Shown piece by piece: positions 49,501 to 60,119 of a stretch of DNA of 64,000 nt. The notes under the pieces were generated by a model. The model had not been told where the DNA came from, made no database searches, and saw nothing but the letters and a program-made list of their open reading frames with translations. The stretch covers positions 186,001 to 250,000 of the forward strand of contig JADJJT010000002.1 of the NCBI GenBank assembly GCA_016706405.1. Direction: 5' to 3'. The stretch comes from Sphingobacteriales bacterium (GTDB lineage Bacteria > Bacteroidota > Bacteroidia > Chitinophagales > UBA2359). A program made the position numbers and the translations under genes. How positions within the stretch are numbered: position 1 is the stretch's first letter; every line of letters starts with the position of its first letter.

Positions 49501-50799
49501 ACCGGGGTCGTAGGCCAAAATAAGTGCTGCCACCCCCGATACCAACGGGCATGCCATTGAAGTACCGCTGTACGAAAAATAACTGTCGTTGGTGGTTGCT
49601 ACGGTGCTCCAAATATCAACGCCCGGGGCGGTTACGTCAATGGTGGCGCCGTAGTTCGAGAAGTCGGCTTTTTTGTCGTCCTCATCGCTGGCAGCTACAC
49701 TAATAGCATAATCGTACGAGGCCGGGTACATGGGGTTGTCGGTATTATCGTTTCCAGCGGCGCAAATAAGCACAATGCCTGCGGCATGGGCGGCATCAAA
49801 CAAATCTTGTTCGGTAGCCGAGGGGGCGCCGCCCCCCCAAGACATGCTGATGATACGAGCGCCGGCAGCCATTGCATAATCAACTCCTTGATATCCGGCA
49901 TCTATTGAACCGGTATAGGGGCCGTCTTTAGTACATTTTACAGCTATAATTTTCGTTTTAAACCCAATGGAGGCAATACCTAAGGCATTATCGGTGGTAG
50001 CACTCGAAATACCTGCACAGTGCGTACCATGCGAAAACTCGTTGTCGTTGGCTGTATTTGGCGGATTAGGGTCGTTGTCGTTGTCGGCGGGGTCCCATCC
50101 GTTTACATCATCTACAAATCCATTCGAGTCGTTGTCTAAATTGTCGTTTGGAATTTCATTTGAATTGACCCAAATATTATCTTTAAGGTCGTTATGTGTA
50201 ATTTTTACAGCATCGTCAACAATGGCAATCGTAATTTTGTCTGAGCCTTTTGTAACATCCCATGCATTTTCGGCTTCAATATTTTTTAAATTATATTGTT
50301 TGGGCAGGTCGGGGTCGTTAGGGGTGTAATAAGTGTAGCGAGCAGCTACTTTTTCGGCGTATTCAGTGAAGGGCAATTTGCGCAGGGCTTCAAGTAGTTG
50401 GTCGGTTTTTTGTATTTGGCTGAAATGAACTTGGTAATGGCGTTGCATGGCCTTTGTTTTAAAAGGCTTTTCAATCAAATAGATACCGTATTCGTCAATA
50501 AGGTCTTTAAAGTACACTATGCCGCGGTGAGCTTTGGGTTGTTTGGCATCGTACTTAAAATCGCCATGGGCATATTTAGGGCTTATTTTTAAAAAAAGTT
50601 TTCCTGCCACATAGTCGGGGCGGCTGTTGCCATCTTGAGGTGGGCAAATGGTATATTCAAAAATTGCATTTTCGTTGCTTTGGCATACCAAATAGCACGG
50701 GTTGTTTGCAAATAAAAAGTTGGAGCATCCCACAAGGCAGAACATAAAAACCGATAAACCGATTTTTAACAAATGGGGTAATAATGTTTGGGATTTCAT
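46596..50799 (-). pseudogene. S8 serine protease with choice-of-anchor L and T9SS type B domain (frameshifted)
   Basis: One gene of about 1400 codons, split by a +1 frame change between 48005 and 47964. The first part (50799-47962) has a signal peptide and a subtilisin domain with Asp in IAIVDDAV (about 192), His in HGTHCAG (about 256) and Ser in SGTSMACP (about 410). A PKD domain (about 480-560) and a choice-of-anchor L domain (about 660-900) follow. The second frame continues as KQPGSAIPGVDYEPL, a Calx-beta-like domain, then PKD-like repeats and a type B sorting domain (FPNAFSPNNDGLNDYF, YDRWGNLVF). Removing one T from the TTTAAAA run near 47995 restores the frame. Confidence 0.88.
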
Positions 50800-51163
50800 A
50801 AAGTATTGGGAATAGTAAAACTGTGTTATGTGTATTTATTTATATGAATTTTTTAATTGGAAATGGCAATGGATAGGCATAAAATATCTGTCATCTGTTA
50901 TAAATTATTGTGCCTATTTAGATTTGTTTGCCTCTTTTCTCGTAAGACAACAACTAAAATAACAACTCCTTTACGTAAAAAAAACGTATTTCGTTGCCTA
51001 TATTAGCAAACAAAACAGTAATAAAAAAAACAAAATGTAAAATAACCTACAAAGTTAAGCTTTTTTCAAGATTTGGCTATGCTATTTCCAAGACTAAATC
51101 ACAATTTGATACAAATAAAGCAGGTTTTTGCAATAATGCAATTAATAATATTAGTGTAGGCAG
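50800..51163. other. Divergent intergenic region, protease / hutU
   Basis: 364 AT-rich bases between divergent genes. It should hold the protease promoter. Apart from the hutU -7 element just to its right, I see no RNA, hairpin or convincing ORF. Confidence 0.5.
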
Positions 51164-51171
51164 TATCTTTG
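51164..51171 (+). promoter_or_regulatory. Putative -7 element TATCTTTG
   Basis: Matches TAnnTTTG, 62 bases before the ATG of hutU. Confidence 0.45.
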
Positions 51172-51233
51172 CCTAATTCTTAAACGCCTTCTAAATACAG
51201 ATAGTTAGTTTCTATCATTTCTTTATTTGTTGT

Positions 51234-53252
51234 ATGACTATTGCCGAGTTTCAAGCCCATATTTTAAACGGTATTCCTACTCAGTTGCCGCCCCCACCTG
51301 TTTACGATACCACTTTAAACCATGCCCCCATCCGGAAACCTATTTTAACGCTTGCCGAAAAACAGTTAGCGCTAAAAAATGCTTTGCGGTATTTCCAAGT
51401 ACAACATCATCCTGTTCTTGCACCTGAGTTTGCAGCCGAGTTAAATCAGTTTGGGCGTATTTATATGCACCGTTTTAGGCCAGTTTACCCTATGCACGCA
51501 AGACCTGTTCGTCATTACCCGTGCCAAACCCCGCAGGCTGCTGCTATTATGCTAATGATACAAAATAACCTCGACCCGGAAGTAGCACAACACCCCCACG
51601 AACTCATTACCTACGGCGGCAACGGCGCAGTGTTTCAAAATTGGGCGCAATACTTGCTAACGATGCAGTATTTGGCAAAAATGACCAACAAACAAACCCT
51701 TGTTTTATACTCGGGGCATCCTTTGGGCTTGTTCCCTTCGCATCCCGATGCGCCAAGGGTAGTTGTTACTAACGGCATGATGATTCCTAATTACTCGCAA
51801 CCCGATGACTGGGAGCGGTTTAATGCGCTGGGGGTCACCCAATATGGCCAAATGACCGCCGGATCTTTTATGTATATTGGGCCGCAAGGTATTGTACACG
51901 GAACAACCATTACGGTACTAAATGCCGGACGCAGGCTTGGTATTGCCGGGCCTGATGGGTTGCAGGGCGTAGTTTTTGCAACTTCGGGTTTAGGGGGCAT
52001 GTCAGGAGCGCAAGCAAAAGCAGCCGTAATTGCCGGAGCGGTAGGCGTGGTGGCCGAAATTAACCCCAAAGTGGTAGCACTTCGCCACCGGCAAGGGTGG
52101 GTTGACGAAGTTTATACCGATTTAGCACAGCTATCAGCAAGAATAATGCAGGCGAAAGGAAACGGCCAAGCCGTATCGTTGGCTTATGAGGGCAATGTAG
52201 TAGATATGTGGGAGTATTTTGCCCAACATAATATCCGGATTGAATTGGGTTCAGACCAAACCTCGTTGCATAACCCTTGGGCCGGAGGGTATTATCCCGC
52301 CGGATATACGCTTGAGGAATCTCAAGATTTAATGGCGCAAAATCCCGATGCGTTTCGTACTGCGGTACAGCAAAGTTTAATTCGGCAGGTAAATGCTGTC
52401 AATAAATTAGGTACTAACTTAGGTATGTATTTTTGGGATTATGGCAATGCTTTTTTACTCGAAGCCAGTCGTGCCGGTGCCGATGTGATGGCTGCCAACG
52501 GCATCGACTTTAAATACCCAAGCTATGTGCAAGACATATTAGGCCCGCTTTGTTTTGATTACGGGTTTGGCCCGTTTAGATGGGTTTGCACAAGTAACAC
52601 TAACGAAGACTTGGCTACAACAGATGCTTTAGCCGCCCAAGTGCTGCGACAAATGCTCGAAACTGCCCCGCCCGAAATTACACCTCAGCTACACGACAAT
52701 TTGCGCTGGATAGAAGCAGCAAAAGCTAATCAATTAGTTGTTGGCTCGAAAGCTCGTATTTTATATGCCGATGCCGAAGGCCGCATCCGGATAGCTAAAG
52801 CCTTTAATGAAGCCATTGCTAAGGGCACAATTACCGCGCCCGTTGTGCTTGGCCGCGACCACCACGACGTATCGGGCACCGACTCGCCGTACCGCGAAAC
52901 AAGTAATATTTACGATGGCTCGCGTTTTACCGCCGATATGGCCGTTCATAACGTTATAGGCGACTCGTTTAGGGGTGCTACCTGGGTTAGCCTGCACAAC
53001 GGCGGTGGGGTAGGATGGGGCGAGGTTATAAATGGCGGCTTTGGATTGGTGCTTGACGGAACCCCCGAAGCTACCCAACGACTACAAGCTATGCTGCACT
53101 GGGATGTTAATAATGGTATTGCCCGCCGTAGCTGGGCTCGCAACCCCGAAGCCATTTTTGCCATAAAACGCGCCATGGAAACCGAGCCATTATTAAAGGT
53201 TACTTTACCAAATATAGTAAGCGACAACTTGCTTGAACAGCTATTTACTTAA
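51234..53252 (+). CDS. hutU: Urocanate hydratase
   Basis: A 672-residue enzyme that hydrates urocanate to imidazolonepropionate, the second step of histidine breakdown, using tightly bound NAD+ as electrophile. Visible signatures are YGGNGAVFQNWAQYLLTMQYL, LYSGHPLGLFPSHPDAPR, FATSGLGGMSGAQAKAAVIAG (the NAD-binding glycine loop), LGSDQTSLHNPWAGGYYPAGY and DHHDVSGTDSPYRETSNIYDGS. It is longer than the 550-residue Bacillus enzyme and belongs to the longer form seen in Bacteroidota and eukaryotes. No hutH, hutI or hutG is adjacent, so the pathway is scattered. It converges on sdhA 50 bases away. Confidence 0.96.
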   Translation: MTIAEFQAHILNGIPTQLPPPPVYDTTLNHAPIRKPILTLAEKQLALKNALRYFQVQHHPVLAPEFAAELNQFGRIYMHRFRPVYPMHARPVRHYPCQTPQAAAIMLMIQNNLDPEVAQHPHELITYGGNGAVFQNWAQYLLTMQYLAKMTNKQTLVLYSGHPLGLFPSHPDAPRVVVTNGMMIPNYSQPDDWERFNALGVTQYGQMTAGSFMYIGPQGIVHGTTITVLNAGRRLGIAGPDGLQGVVFATSGLGGMSGAQAKAAVIAGAVGVVAEINPKVVALRHRQGWVDEVYTDLAQLSARIMQAKGNGQAVSLAYEGNVVDMWEYFAQHNIRIELGSDQTSLHNPWAGGYYPAGYTLEESQDLMAQNPDAFRTAVQQSLIRQVNAVNKLGTNLGMYFWDYGNAFLLEASRAGADVMAANGIDFKYPSYVQDILGPLCFDYGFGPFRWVCTSNTNEDLATTDALAAQVLRQMLETAPPEITPQLHDNLRWIEAAKANQLVVGSKARILYADAEGRIRIAKAFNEAIAKGTITAPVVLGRDHHDVSGTDSPYRETSNIYDGSRFTADMAVHNVIGDSFRGATWVSLHNGGGVGWGEVINGGFGLVLDGTPEATQRLQAMLHWDVNNGIARRSWARNPEAIFAIKRAMETEPLLKVTLPNIVSDNLLEQLFT

Positions 53253-53302
53253 AAAAAATATACAGGCAAGCAAAAATAATAAAAATATACGTTGTGAACT
53301 TA

Positions 53303-55219
53303 TTAAACGTAACTACGTGTAACTAATTTAATGGTTTCGTAAACAAGTGGTTCTTTATGTAGAATGGGTTTAGCTGCATCGCCGCTATATTGCCAGGCGG
53401 CCACATATAAAAATTGGTCGTCGTTGCGTTTGGCTTCGCCGTTATCTTGATACTCTTCGCGGAAATGGCCTCCACAGCTTTCATTTCTGAGTAGGGCATC
53501 GTCAACCATTAACTCGCTAAGTTCTAAGAAGTCGGCAACTCTGTTGGCTTTGTCTAATTCCGGATTAAAAGAAGCGTCATCGCCCGGAATAAATACATCG
53601 CGCCAAAACTCTTCGCGCAATGCTTGTATCATTTTTTTTGCTTTGGCCAACCCTTCGGCGTTGCGCGCCATACCGCAATAATCCCACATTATTTTGCCCA
53701 ATTTCATGTGTATATCGTCAACCGACTGGTTGCCCTTAACCTGCAATAAGTGTTGAATTTGGTTTTTAACTGTATTTTCAGCCTCGTCAAAAGCGGGGTG
53801 ATTGGTAGAGATTTTTCCGGTCCTAATTTCGTTGGCCAGGTAGTTTCCAATAGTTATGGGCAATATAAAATAGCCATCGGCTAAACCTTGCATTAATGCC
53901 GAGGCACCAAGGCGGTTTGCACCGTGGTCGCTAAAATTGGCTTCGCCGGTAACGTATAATCCGGGTATATTAGAGGATAGTTCGTAATCAACCCAAAGGC
54001 CCCCCATAGTATAGTGTACTGCCGGATAAATGCGCATTGGTGTTTTGTAGGGGCTTTCTCCGGTAATTCGCTCGTACATTTCAAATAGGTTGCCATAGCG
54101 TTCGCGCACTATGTCTTCGCCTAAACGTTTAATAGCCGCCGAAAAATCTAAATAAACAGCTTCGCCATTTTCAATTACACTGCGGCCTTCGTCGCATACC
54201 CTTTTAGCGGCTCTTGAGGCTACATCTCGGGGTACTAAGTTTCCAAAGGCGGGGTACATACGCTCTAAGTAATAGTCGCGGTCTTCTTCGGGTATGGTAT
54301 TGGGTTTTTTAAGACGGTCTTCAATTTTTTTAGGCACCCATACCTGGCCGTCGTTGCGCAAGCTTTCGCTCATTAGGGTTAGTTTTGACTGGTATTGGCC
54401 GGTTACAGGTATGCAGGTTGGGTGAATTTGGGTAAAACAGGGATTGCCAAACAATGCGCCGCGTTTATGAGCTTTCCAAATTGCGGTTACGTTGCTACCC
54501 ATTGCATTTGTTGATAAAAAGAACACATTGCCGTAACCTCCGGTTGCCAAAACAACGGCATGGGCGGCATGGCGTTCAATGGCACCGGTTTCTAAATTCC
54601 GGACAATAATTCCGCGTGCTTTGCCGTCAATTAATACCACATCTAACATTTCGTGGCGGTTATACATGGTAACTGTTTTGGCGGCAATTTGTCTGCTAAG
54701 TGCGCTGTATGCACCTATCAGTAATTGCTGTCCGGTTTGGCCGGCAGCATAAAAGGTTCGGCTTACTTGTACCCCTCCAAACGAACGGTTTGATAATAAG
54801 CCGCCATATTCGCGGGCAAAGGGTACGCCCTGCGCTACACATTGGTCAATAATTTGTACACTGGTTTCGGCAAGGCGGTGAACGTTGGCTTCGCGCGAGC
54901 GGTAGTCGCCACCTTTAATTGTATCATAAAAAAGCCGATATACGCTATCGCCATCATTTTGATAGTTTTTAGCTGCATTAATACCACCTTGTGCGGCTAT
55001 ACTGTGCGCTCTGCGAGGCGAGTCTTGAAAACAAAAACATTTTACATTATAGCCTAATTCGCCCAACGAGGCGGCGGCGGCCCCTCCGGCTAAGCCACTA
55101 CCTACTACAATAATATCGAGCTTGCGTTTATTGTTTGGCGCAACTAATTTAACGGTTGACTTATAATGTGTCCACTTATTTTCTAATGGACCGTTAGGGA
55201 TATTGGCATTAAGTTGCAT
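53303..55219 (-). CDS. sdhA: Succinate dehydrogenase/fumarate reductase flavoprotein subunit
   Basis: A 638-residue FAD subunit of complex II. The FAD loop is IIVVGSGLAGGAAAASLGELG, the flavin-linking His lies in PRRAHSIAAQGGINAAK, then QVSRTFYAAGQTGQQLL, TQIHPTCIPVTG, and the catalytic Arg/His region YTMGGLWVDYE with GEANFSDHGANRLGASALMQGLADGYF. The C-terminus ends SYV. ATG at 55219 (MQLNANIPNGPL) is preferred to 55237. It follows sdhC on the same strand with a 76-base gap. The iron-sulfur subunit gene, normally next, is absent: the next gene, 50 bases away, is convergent hutU. Confidence 0.96.
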   Translation of the reverse strand: MQLNANIPNGPLENKWTHYKSTVKLVAPNNKRKLDIIVVGSGLAGGAAAASLGELGYNVKCFCFQDSPRRAHSIAAQGGINAAKNYQNDGDSVYRLFYDTIKGGDYRSREANVHRLAETSVQIIDQCVAQGVPFAREYGGLLSNRSFGGVQVSRTFYAAGQTGQQLLIGAYSALSRQIAAKTVTMYNRHEMLDVVLIDGKARGIIVRNLETGAIERHAAHAVVLATGGYGNVFFLSTNAMGSNVTAIWKAHKRGALFGNPCFTQIHPTCIPVTGQYQSKLTLMSESLRNDGQVWVPKKIEDRLKKPNTIPEEDRDYYLERMYPAFGNLVPRDVASRAAKRVCDEGRSVIENGEAVYLDFSAAIKRLGEDIVRERYGNLFEMYERITGESPYKTPMRIYPAVHYTMGGLWVDYELSSNIPGLYVTGEANFSDHGANRLGASALMQGLADGYFILPITIGNYLANEIRTGKISTNHPAFDEAENTVKNQIQHLLQVKGNQSVDDIHMKLGKIMWDYCGMARNAEGLAKAKKMIQALREEFWRDVFIPGDDASFNPELDKANRVADFLELSELMVDDALLRNESCGGHFREEYQDNGEAKRNDDQFLYVAAWQYSGDAAKPILHKEPLVYETIKLVTRSYV

Positions 55220-55295
55220 AACTAAAAATTCAAACAAACAAAAATGAAAATGAATATGCGGCGTGATAAATTAAAGGCGAAGTATTTTCGTTAAA

Positions 55296-56003
55296 TTATT
55301 GCCCTAAGCAATTTTGGGTAATACTAGCATGGTTTAAAAAAATATAAAGTGGTTGCAAGGCAAAGCCTATGGAAATGATAAGCGTAAACGCTACCCCAAT
55401 TGCTTTGATAAGTGGCGTATATTTTTTATGGTTAAGTCCTAAAGATTGAAACGCGCTTTGAAAACCATGCCATAGATGAAGCCCTACTACAACAACCGAA
55501 AAAAGGTAAAAAGCTATATACCACCATTGGCCAAAAGCAACGACAACAATTTTATATAGATCTTTGTACTCGTGTCCATCATACGATACAGTTGCTACTG
55601 TGCCAAATTTTAACTCGAACCAAAAACTTTTCATGTGTATGACAATAAAAAGCAGCATAACCGTGCCAAGTAAAGCCATACTGCGCGATGCCCAAGTTGT
55701 TTGGTTGGCCTTAGTTTGCGCGTAGTTTATGGGGCGTGCTTTTTTATTTAGGTATGCCAAGTAAATGCCTTGGAAACTGTGGAGCAGAATAAAAAAGTAG
55801 GTTACATACGATATTATTTTTATTGGCCCAAAGTTGGTCATAAATTTGGTGTATATATTAAAAGACTGGCCACAATCGTTTTTAAATAGCTGCAAATTAC
55901 CCGACATGTGTACGGCTAAAAACAAGCATAAGAACAATCCAGTCAAACTCATAATGGTTTTCCGACCAATTGATGAGGATAAAAAACTTCCAAACCAAGA
56001 CAT
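55296..56003 (-). CDS. sdhC: Succinate dehydrogenase cytochrome b subunit
   Basis: A 235-residue membrane anchor with five helices (about 15-33, 60-80, 108-125, 160-182, 205-225). This is the diheme type B cytochrome b of Bacteroidota and Epsilonproteobacteria complex II. Heme-ligand His candidates are in FLAVHMSGNLQLF, LLHSFQGIYLAY, LFIVIHMKSFWF and VGLHLWHGFQSAFQSLG. It binds quinone and anchors SdhA/SdhB. It is transcribed ahead of sdhA. Confidence 0.93.
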   Translation of the reverse strand: MSWFGSFLSSSIGRKTIMSLTGLFLCLFLAVHMSGNLQLFKNDCGQSFNIYTKFMTNFGPIKIISYVTYFFILLHSFQGIYLAYLNKKARPINYAQTKANQTTWASRSMALLGTVMLLFIVIHMKSFWFELKFGTVATVSYDGHEYKDLYKIVVVAFGQWWYIAFYLFSVVVVGLHLWHGFQSAFQSLGLNHKKYTPLIKAIGVAFTLIISIGFALQPLYIFLNHASITQNCLGQ

Positions 56004-56088
56004 AACGAATTTAGTTAATTTTTAATTTAAATCTCATTATATTGCTAATAAAAACAATATAATTTTGAGTTTCGTTTAAATTTGCGTG

Positions 56089-56096
56089 CAAAATTA
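56089..56096 (-). promoter_or_regulatory. Putative -7 element TAATTTTG before sdhC
   Basis: On the minus strand this reads TAATTTTG, 85 bases before the sdhC ATG. No standard -33 box is clear. Confidence 0.4.
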
Positions 56097-56180
56097 CAAA
56101 AAGGATATGGCATACGGCTAAAAATAATCAACTTATTTTTTTGACCCCTAAATTTAATCTTTTATAGTGCGAAAATTAAA

Positions 56181-56215
56181 AACGGGCAGTGTCAATACTT
56201 TAAACACTGCCCGTT
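56181..56215 (-). terminator. Rho-independent terminator
   Basis: AACGGGCAGTGT (56181-56192) pairs with ACACTGCCCGTT (56204-56215). On the minus strand it is followed by a short T-run, so it ends the transcript of the large PKD protein at 56273-59572. Confidence 0.85.
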
Positions 56216-56272
56216 TGCTAATGGCTACTTAACAACACGTAATTGCCATTTCTTAGCTAATTATCAACTTTT

Positions 56273-59200
56273 TTATATTTTTACTATTTTTTGCGGGTTA
56301 GCTACAAGCACTCCTTGTTGGTTATAGAAGTACAATACATATAAACCTTGTGGCAATGCACCTAAATCGAGGCTTTGTGTTAACATGCCGTTCATAATGG
56401 TTTTGGTGGTTACAATTTTACCATCGGGCGTAGTTAGGTTTACGGTGTGTACGGCAGGGGCTATATCGCTAAAAGTAATAGTAATATAATTTTCGGTGGG
56501 GTTAGGTGCTACTTGTGGTTGCACATTGGTAGGCAATTGGTTAGGAGGGGAGGCAAAACCACTAATTAGGTCGCATTTCTCAGCGTAGCAAACCAACCCT
56601 TGGTCATCGGTGCGTTGTACCATCATACAAACGTAATAGCTGCCGGATGTACTGTAGGTATGGTAAACTGTATTATTGCCTATAGAGGTAGTATTTGGGC
56701 TGTTGTCGCCCCAAGTCCAGGTAACTACATCGCAAGGCAGTAGGGCTACAGGGGTAAACGAGTCTAAAGTAGTATTGTAGATAAACCCAGAGCTAACATT
56801 AGTTTGTAATTTATCGCATAAGCAGGGTTCGGGTGTATCAACCACATCAAAACAGGTGTTAAGTTTTATTTTGCAAACGGTACCATCGCTGTTGGGGCGT
56901 ATAACTTCGGCGCAAGCGGTGTAATTTCCGGGGGTTGCAAAGGTAAAGGTAAAGCAATTGCCTGCTTGGCTATTAGGTGTATCGGGTGTTGAGTCGCAGT
57001 TAATATCCCAGTTTACAATGTCTCCGGTTGTTAAACTGCCCGATACACAAAATTGGTAATTTATGCCGCCTAAATGGGTAACTACTATACCATAGTTGTT
57101 AAAATCGGTCATAAAGTCGGCGCAGCAAGGTTTGTCGCAAGGAATAACGATCTGTTTTTCGAGTTTTACTTCGCAATCGACATCTAAAATTTCGCCATTG
57201 AGACCGGTTTGGTAAACAAAAGTCCGGATGATTCTGACACAAATAGTTTGCGGGCCGCAGGGCAATCCGGATGCTACAAAGGGTGTGCTGCCATTTCCGG
57301 TAAATTCCGGAACTCCATCACAATTAGTATCCCATATTACCACATCACTTGTTAATAAGCCAAAAGGAGGATAAAAGGTTACAGTTGGCAATAAGCTCAT
57401 ATCTACCGGCAGTGGTGCGTTTTGCATTTGTGTTGTAAACTCATTGCAGGTTAGTGGTATAGTTACTTTTTTGGTGAGGGTAACCTCGCAGGTGTCGCTG
57501 CCGCTTACTCGTTTAACGGTTAGGCACACTACATAAGTGCCCGATGCCGCAAAGGTATGTGTATAGCTTGGATTTAGCGTGCTTTCAATGCTGTTGTCGC
57601 AATTAATATCCCATTCAACAAGGTCGGTGGGTAATACGCCGGCAGGTACGGTAAAGGTGGCGTTAAGTGTGCCCGGACTTATTGCGTAGCCAAAAGTTTG
57701 TGCCGATAGGTTTGCTACAAAATTGCTTTCCGAGCAGCTTGGCCCACACACTTCAATATCGTCAATAGCAAAATCGTAGCCCATATAAATTTCATCATCG
57801 GCAATAAGGGCAAAGGTCATAGGCAGGCCGGTGCCGGTAATGGTGGTACTAATTTGCTGCCATTGTTGCGGTACACAATTAGGGTCGGTTGCAAAATTGT
57901 GGGTTAAATAGGTGGTGCCGTTTACTTCAAGGCTTATTTTTCCGGCTGTTTGGCAAGCGGGTGGCCAAACCCAGGCACTAAAAGTATAAGTTCCGCTGGC
58001 AACGGTATTTATATTTTGTTGTAGGATTACCAAATCAACTCCGCCAGAAGTAGGGGGCATGCAGGTAAAATTACAATTATTTCGCACGTGGTCTTGCCAA
58101 AAAAAGTGGCCACTAATGGTTCCGGTAGTGTGGTCGGGTATTTGCGGATTAGGAAATAAAACAGGCCAAAAATTGGGCTGAATAGGCTCAAAATAAGATG
58201 GGGTGTATTGCGCTACGGGCATTCCGGAGGCTACGGCGTTAGCAGAGGTTTCAAAAGTACCATTAAACCATAAATTGTTATCGCATGGGCACCCGTCAAC
58301 GGTAAGCATATAATCTAAGCCATATTTTTTGCACCCGCCGTAATTAATACCACTTGTTGGGTAGGTAAGTTGGATGCTGTAATTATATGTGCCGTTGCTG
58401 TTGTGTGCGGCTATATAAGTGGCACTTGTTGCGCCTGTAATTAAAGTATTATTCAAATACCATTGCCAGCCGAAACCCGGAGGCAAACAAATATTAGGCC
58501 CCTGAAGTACTGTTTGTTGGTTGCACAACGCTGTGTAAGCATAAGATAACGGCAATGGAAGCTCAACTAAATCAACCCTGTCAACACTTAAAATGCTTTG
58601 TGCACTGCCGCTGTTTTGGCGCGGGTAAATAGCTAATTCACTATAGCCTTGGCTGCCTGTTGTAAAACAAGTAAAAGCCGTTTGCATTGTGGTGTTAGTA
58701 GTAAGGTTTGTTTCGGTTAAAATATTTTGGTTAGGAGTGGACGTAGCGGGGTCGTAGGCAGTACCAACACAAGTGGCTACGCTGCTATGCAAACTTACAA
58801 TGGCATTGTTTAAAGTGTTGCTTGCGGGGGTAGCGCGGTTGTAGGCAAATAAATACATGCTGTTTGGGTTTATCGTTACATTGGTTTTTAAACCCTCGCC
58901 GTGTGATGTGCCGCCGCCGGCATTAGCTAATGCCCACATGCTTACATAACCAGCATCAATACCGCCTGCATAAGGCCAGTTAGCAGCAACGCCATTTGGC
59001 GTGCCATGTGTGCCCGACCAACAATTTACCGGGCTTCCTGTGCAAATATTTAGATAGTTAGGTATATTGCTGCAAATTCCTGGGTTACAAATTAAATTAG
59101 GGTAGGTGCAAAAAGGTGTAAATGTTAAACATGGCAGGATAACAGGGTCAATACCTTTTTTGTAAATATAAATCACCCCAGTTAAATGTTCGCCTTTTAT

Positions 59201-59572
59201 GCCGTTGGCGTTCGATATGGTATAGTTTATTTTGTCGTAACCATTATCGAAAAATTCGGAGTTTGGGTAATAAAAAATTAGGTCAACATCCCAAACTGCC
59301 TTTCCGAAGTCGGGCTGTCCTATTTCTGTAACGTACAAACCTTTTAGTAAATCTTTACAAACTACAGGGTCGTCGGTGATGCATAGATCGTTAGCCAAAA
59401 TATCGGCTACATTAATCATTAAGGAACTTTGGCCATCTATCCACTCGTAGTAATCGGCGGCGGGTTGAATGGTGGCAGTGTCAATGGGTTCTTGGGCAAA
59501 CGCAGTTAAACTTAAAAGCGCGCTAAGTAATAAAGTTAAAGCGCAGTTTTGGAAAGTCAAAAAATTAGTCAT
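56273..59572 (-). CDS. PKD-repeat secreted protein with T9SS type A sorting domain
   Basis: A 1099-residue exported protein with a signal peptide ending near TAFAQ. An Ig/cadherin-like domain (about 30-135) precedes a Cys-rich surface region with WSGTHGTPNGVAANWPYAGG, a carbohydrate-binding-like jelly roll (about 430-610, TFSAWVWPPACQ) and four PKD-type repeats (about 610-1000), each built around a D-V-V-x-W-D-x-N-C-D core with paired Cys. The tail (VAPNPTENYITITF, TTPDGKIVTTKT, PQGLYVLYFYN) is a type A sorting domain. The repeats look like copies of one unit. No enzymatic motif is seen; an adhesin or sugar-binding role is likely. Confidence 0.85.
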   Translation of the reverse strand: MTNFLTFQNCALTLLLSALLSLTAFAQEPIDTATIQPAADYYEWIDGQSSLMINVADILANDLCITDDPVVCKDLLKGLYVTEIGQPDFGKAVWDVDLIFYYPNSEFFDNGYDKINYTISNANGIKGEHLTGVIYIYKKGIDPVILPCLTFTPFCTYPNLICNPGICSNIPNYLNICTGSPVNCWSGTHGTPNGVAANWPYAGGIDAGYVSMWALANAGGGTSHGEGLKTNVTINPNSMYLFAYNRATPASNTLNNAIVSLHSSVATCVGTAYDPATSTPNQNILTETNLTTNTTMQTAFTCFTTGSQGYSELAIYPRQNSGSAQSILSVDRVDLVELPLPLSYAYTALCNQQTVLQGPNICLPPGFGWQWYLNNTLITGATSATYIAAHNSNGTYNYSIQLTYPTSGINYGGCKKYGLDYMLTVDGCPCDNNLWFNGTFETSANAVASGMPVAQYTPSYFEPIQPNFWPVLFPNPQIPDHTTGTISGHFFWQDHVRNNCNFTCMPPTSGGVDLVILQQNINTVASGTYTFSAWVWPPACQTAGKISLEVNGTTYLTHNFATDPNCVPQQWQQISTTITGTGLPMTFALIADDEIYMGYDFAIDDIEVCGPSCSESNFVANLSAQTFGYAISPGTLNATFTVPAGVLPTDLVEWDINCDNSIESTLNPSYTHTFAASGTYVVCLTVKRVSGSDTCEVTLTKKVTIPLTCNEFTTQMQNAPLPVDMSLLPTVTFYPPFGLLTSDVVIWDTNCDGVPEFTGNGSTPFVASGLPCGPQTICVRIIRTFVYQTGLNGEILDVDCEVKLEKQIVIPCDKPCCADFMTDFNNYGIVVTHLGGINYQFCVSGSLTTGDIVNWDINCDSTPDTPNSQAGNCFTFTFATPGNYTACAEVIRPNSDGTVCKIKLNTCFDVVDTPEPCLCDKLQTNVSSGFIYNTTLDSFTPVALLPCDVVTWTWGDNSPNTTSIGNNTVYHTYSTSGSYYVCMMVQRTDDQGLVCYAEKCDLISGFASPPNQLPTNVQPQVAPNPTENYITITFSDIAPAVHTVNLTTPDGKIVTTKTIMNGMLTQSLDLGALPQGLYVLYFYNQQGVLVANPQKIVKI

Positions 59573-60119
59573 GGCGAAGTAAAATATTTTGTGTTAAAAA
59601 AATGATTAATTATTTTTGATGACACAAAATTACCGCCATGGACAAGGGGGTTGCAATTACAAAAATGATATAAAAAAAACAGGCTTTTTTATCCGGATAT
59701 ATTTTTTTACGGGATAGTTTTTTACCTATGGCAAAGTAGGTATAAATCGTAAAATGCTTACTACACAAGCATTACAGCAATATCGAACCTCACAACAAAG
59801 GCAATAAATAATAAAAAAACATCATTACACATTTTCGATAAAATTCCGGAACCATATTTTACCCTTTTTCTTAATTAGTATAAAAAAGAGATTATTTTTC
59901 TTAAATCAGATTTTAATTTTAAGAATTGATGCCTTATTTTTAAGACAAGGCGCTACTTTTGGGGCAATATTTCCGGATAAATTGCTATGGAGGAAGCAAA
60001 ATTTAAGTTTCAAACAAATTTAGTTTGCACTATGCTACTATACATAGCTTATACATAATCTATGTTGCGCTAAAACATTGACTAACCAAAATAACTGCAA
60101 GCAAAGTTGTTTTCGTTGT
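59573..60119. other. AT-rich intergenic region
   Basis: 547 bases between two minus-strand genes. TCCGGA occurs three times (near 59691, 59846 and 59971). No credible ORF, RNA or terminator is visible. It should contain the promoter of the PKD protein. Confidence 0.5.
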
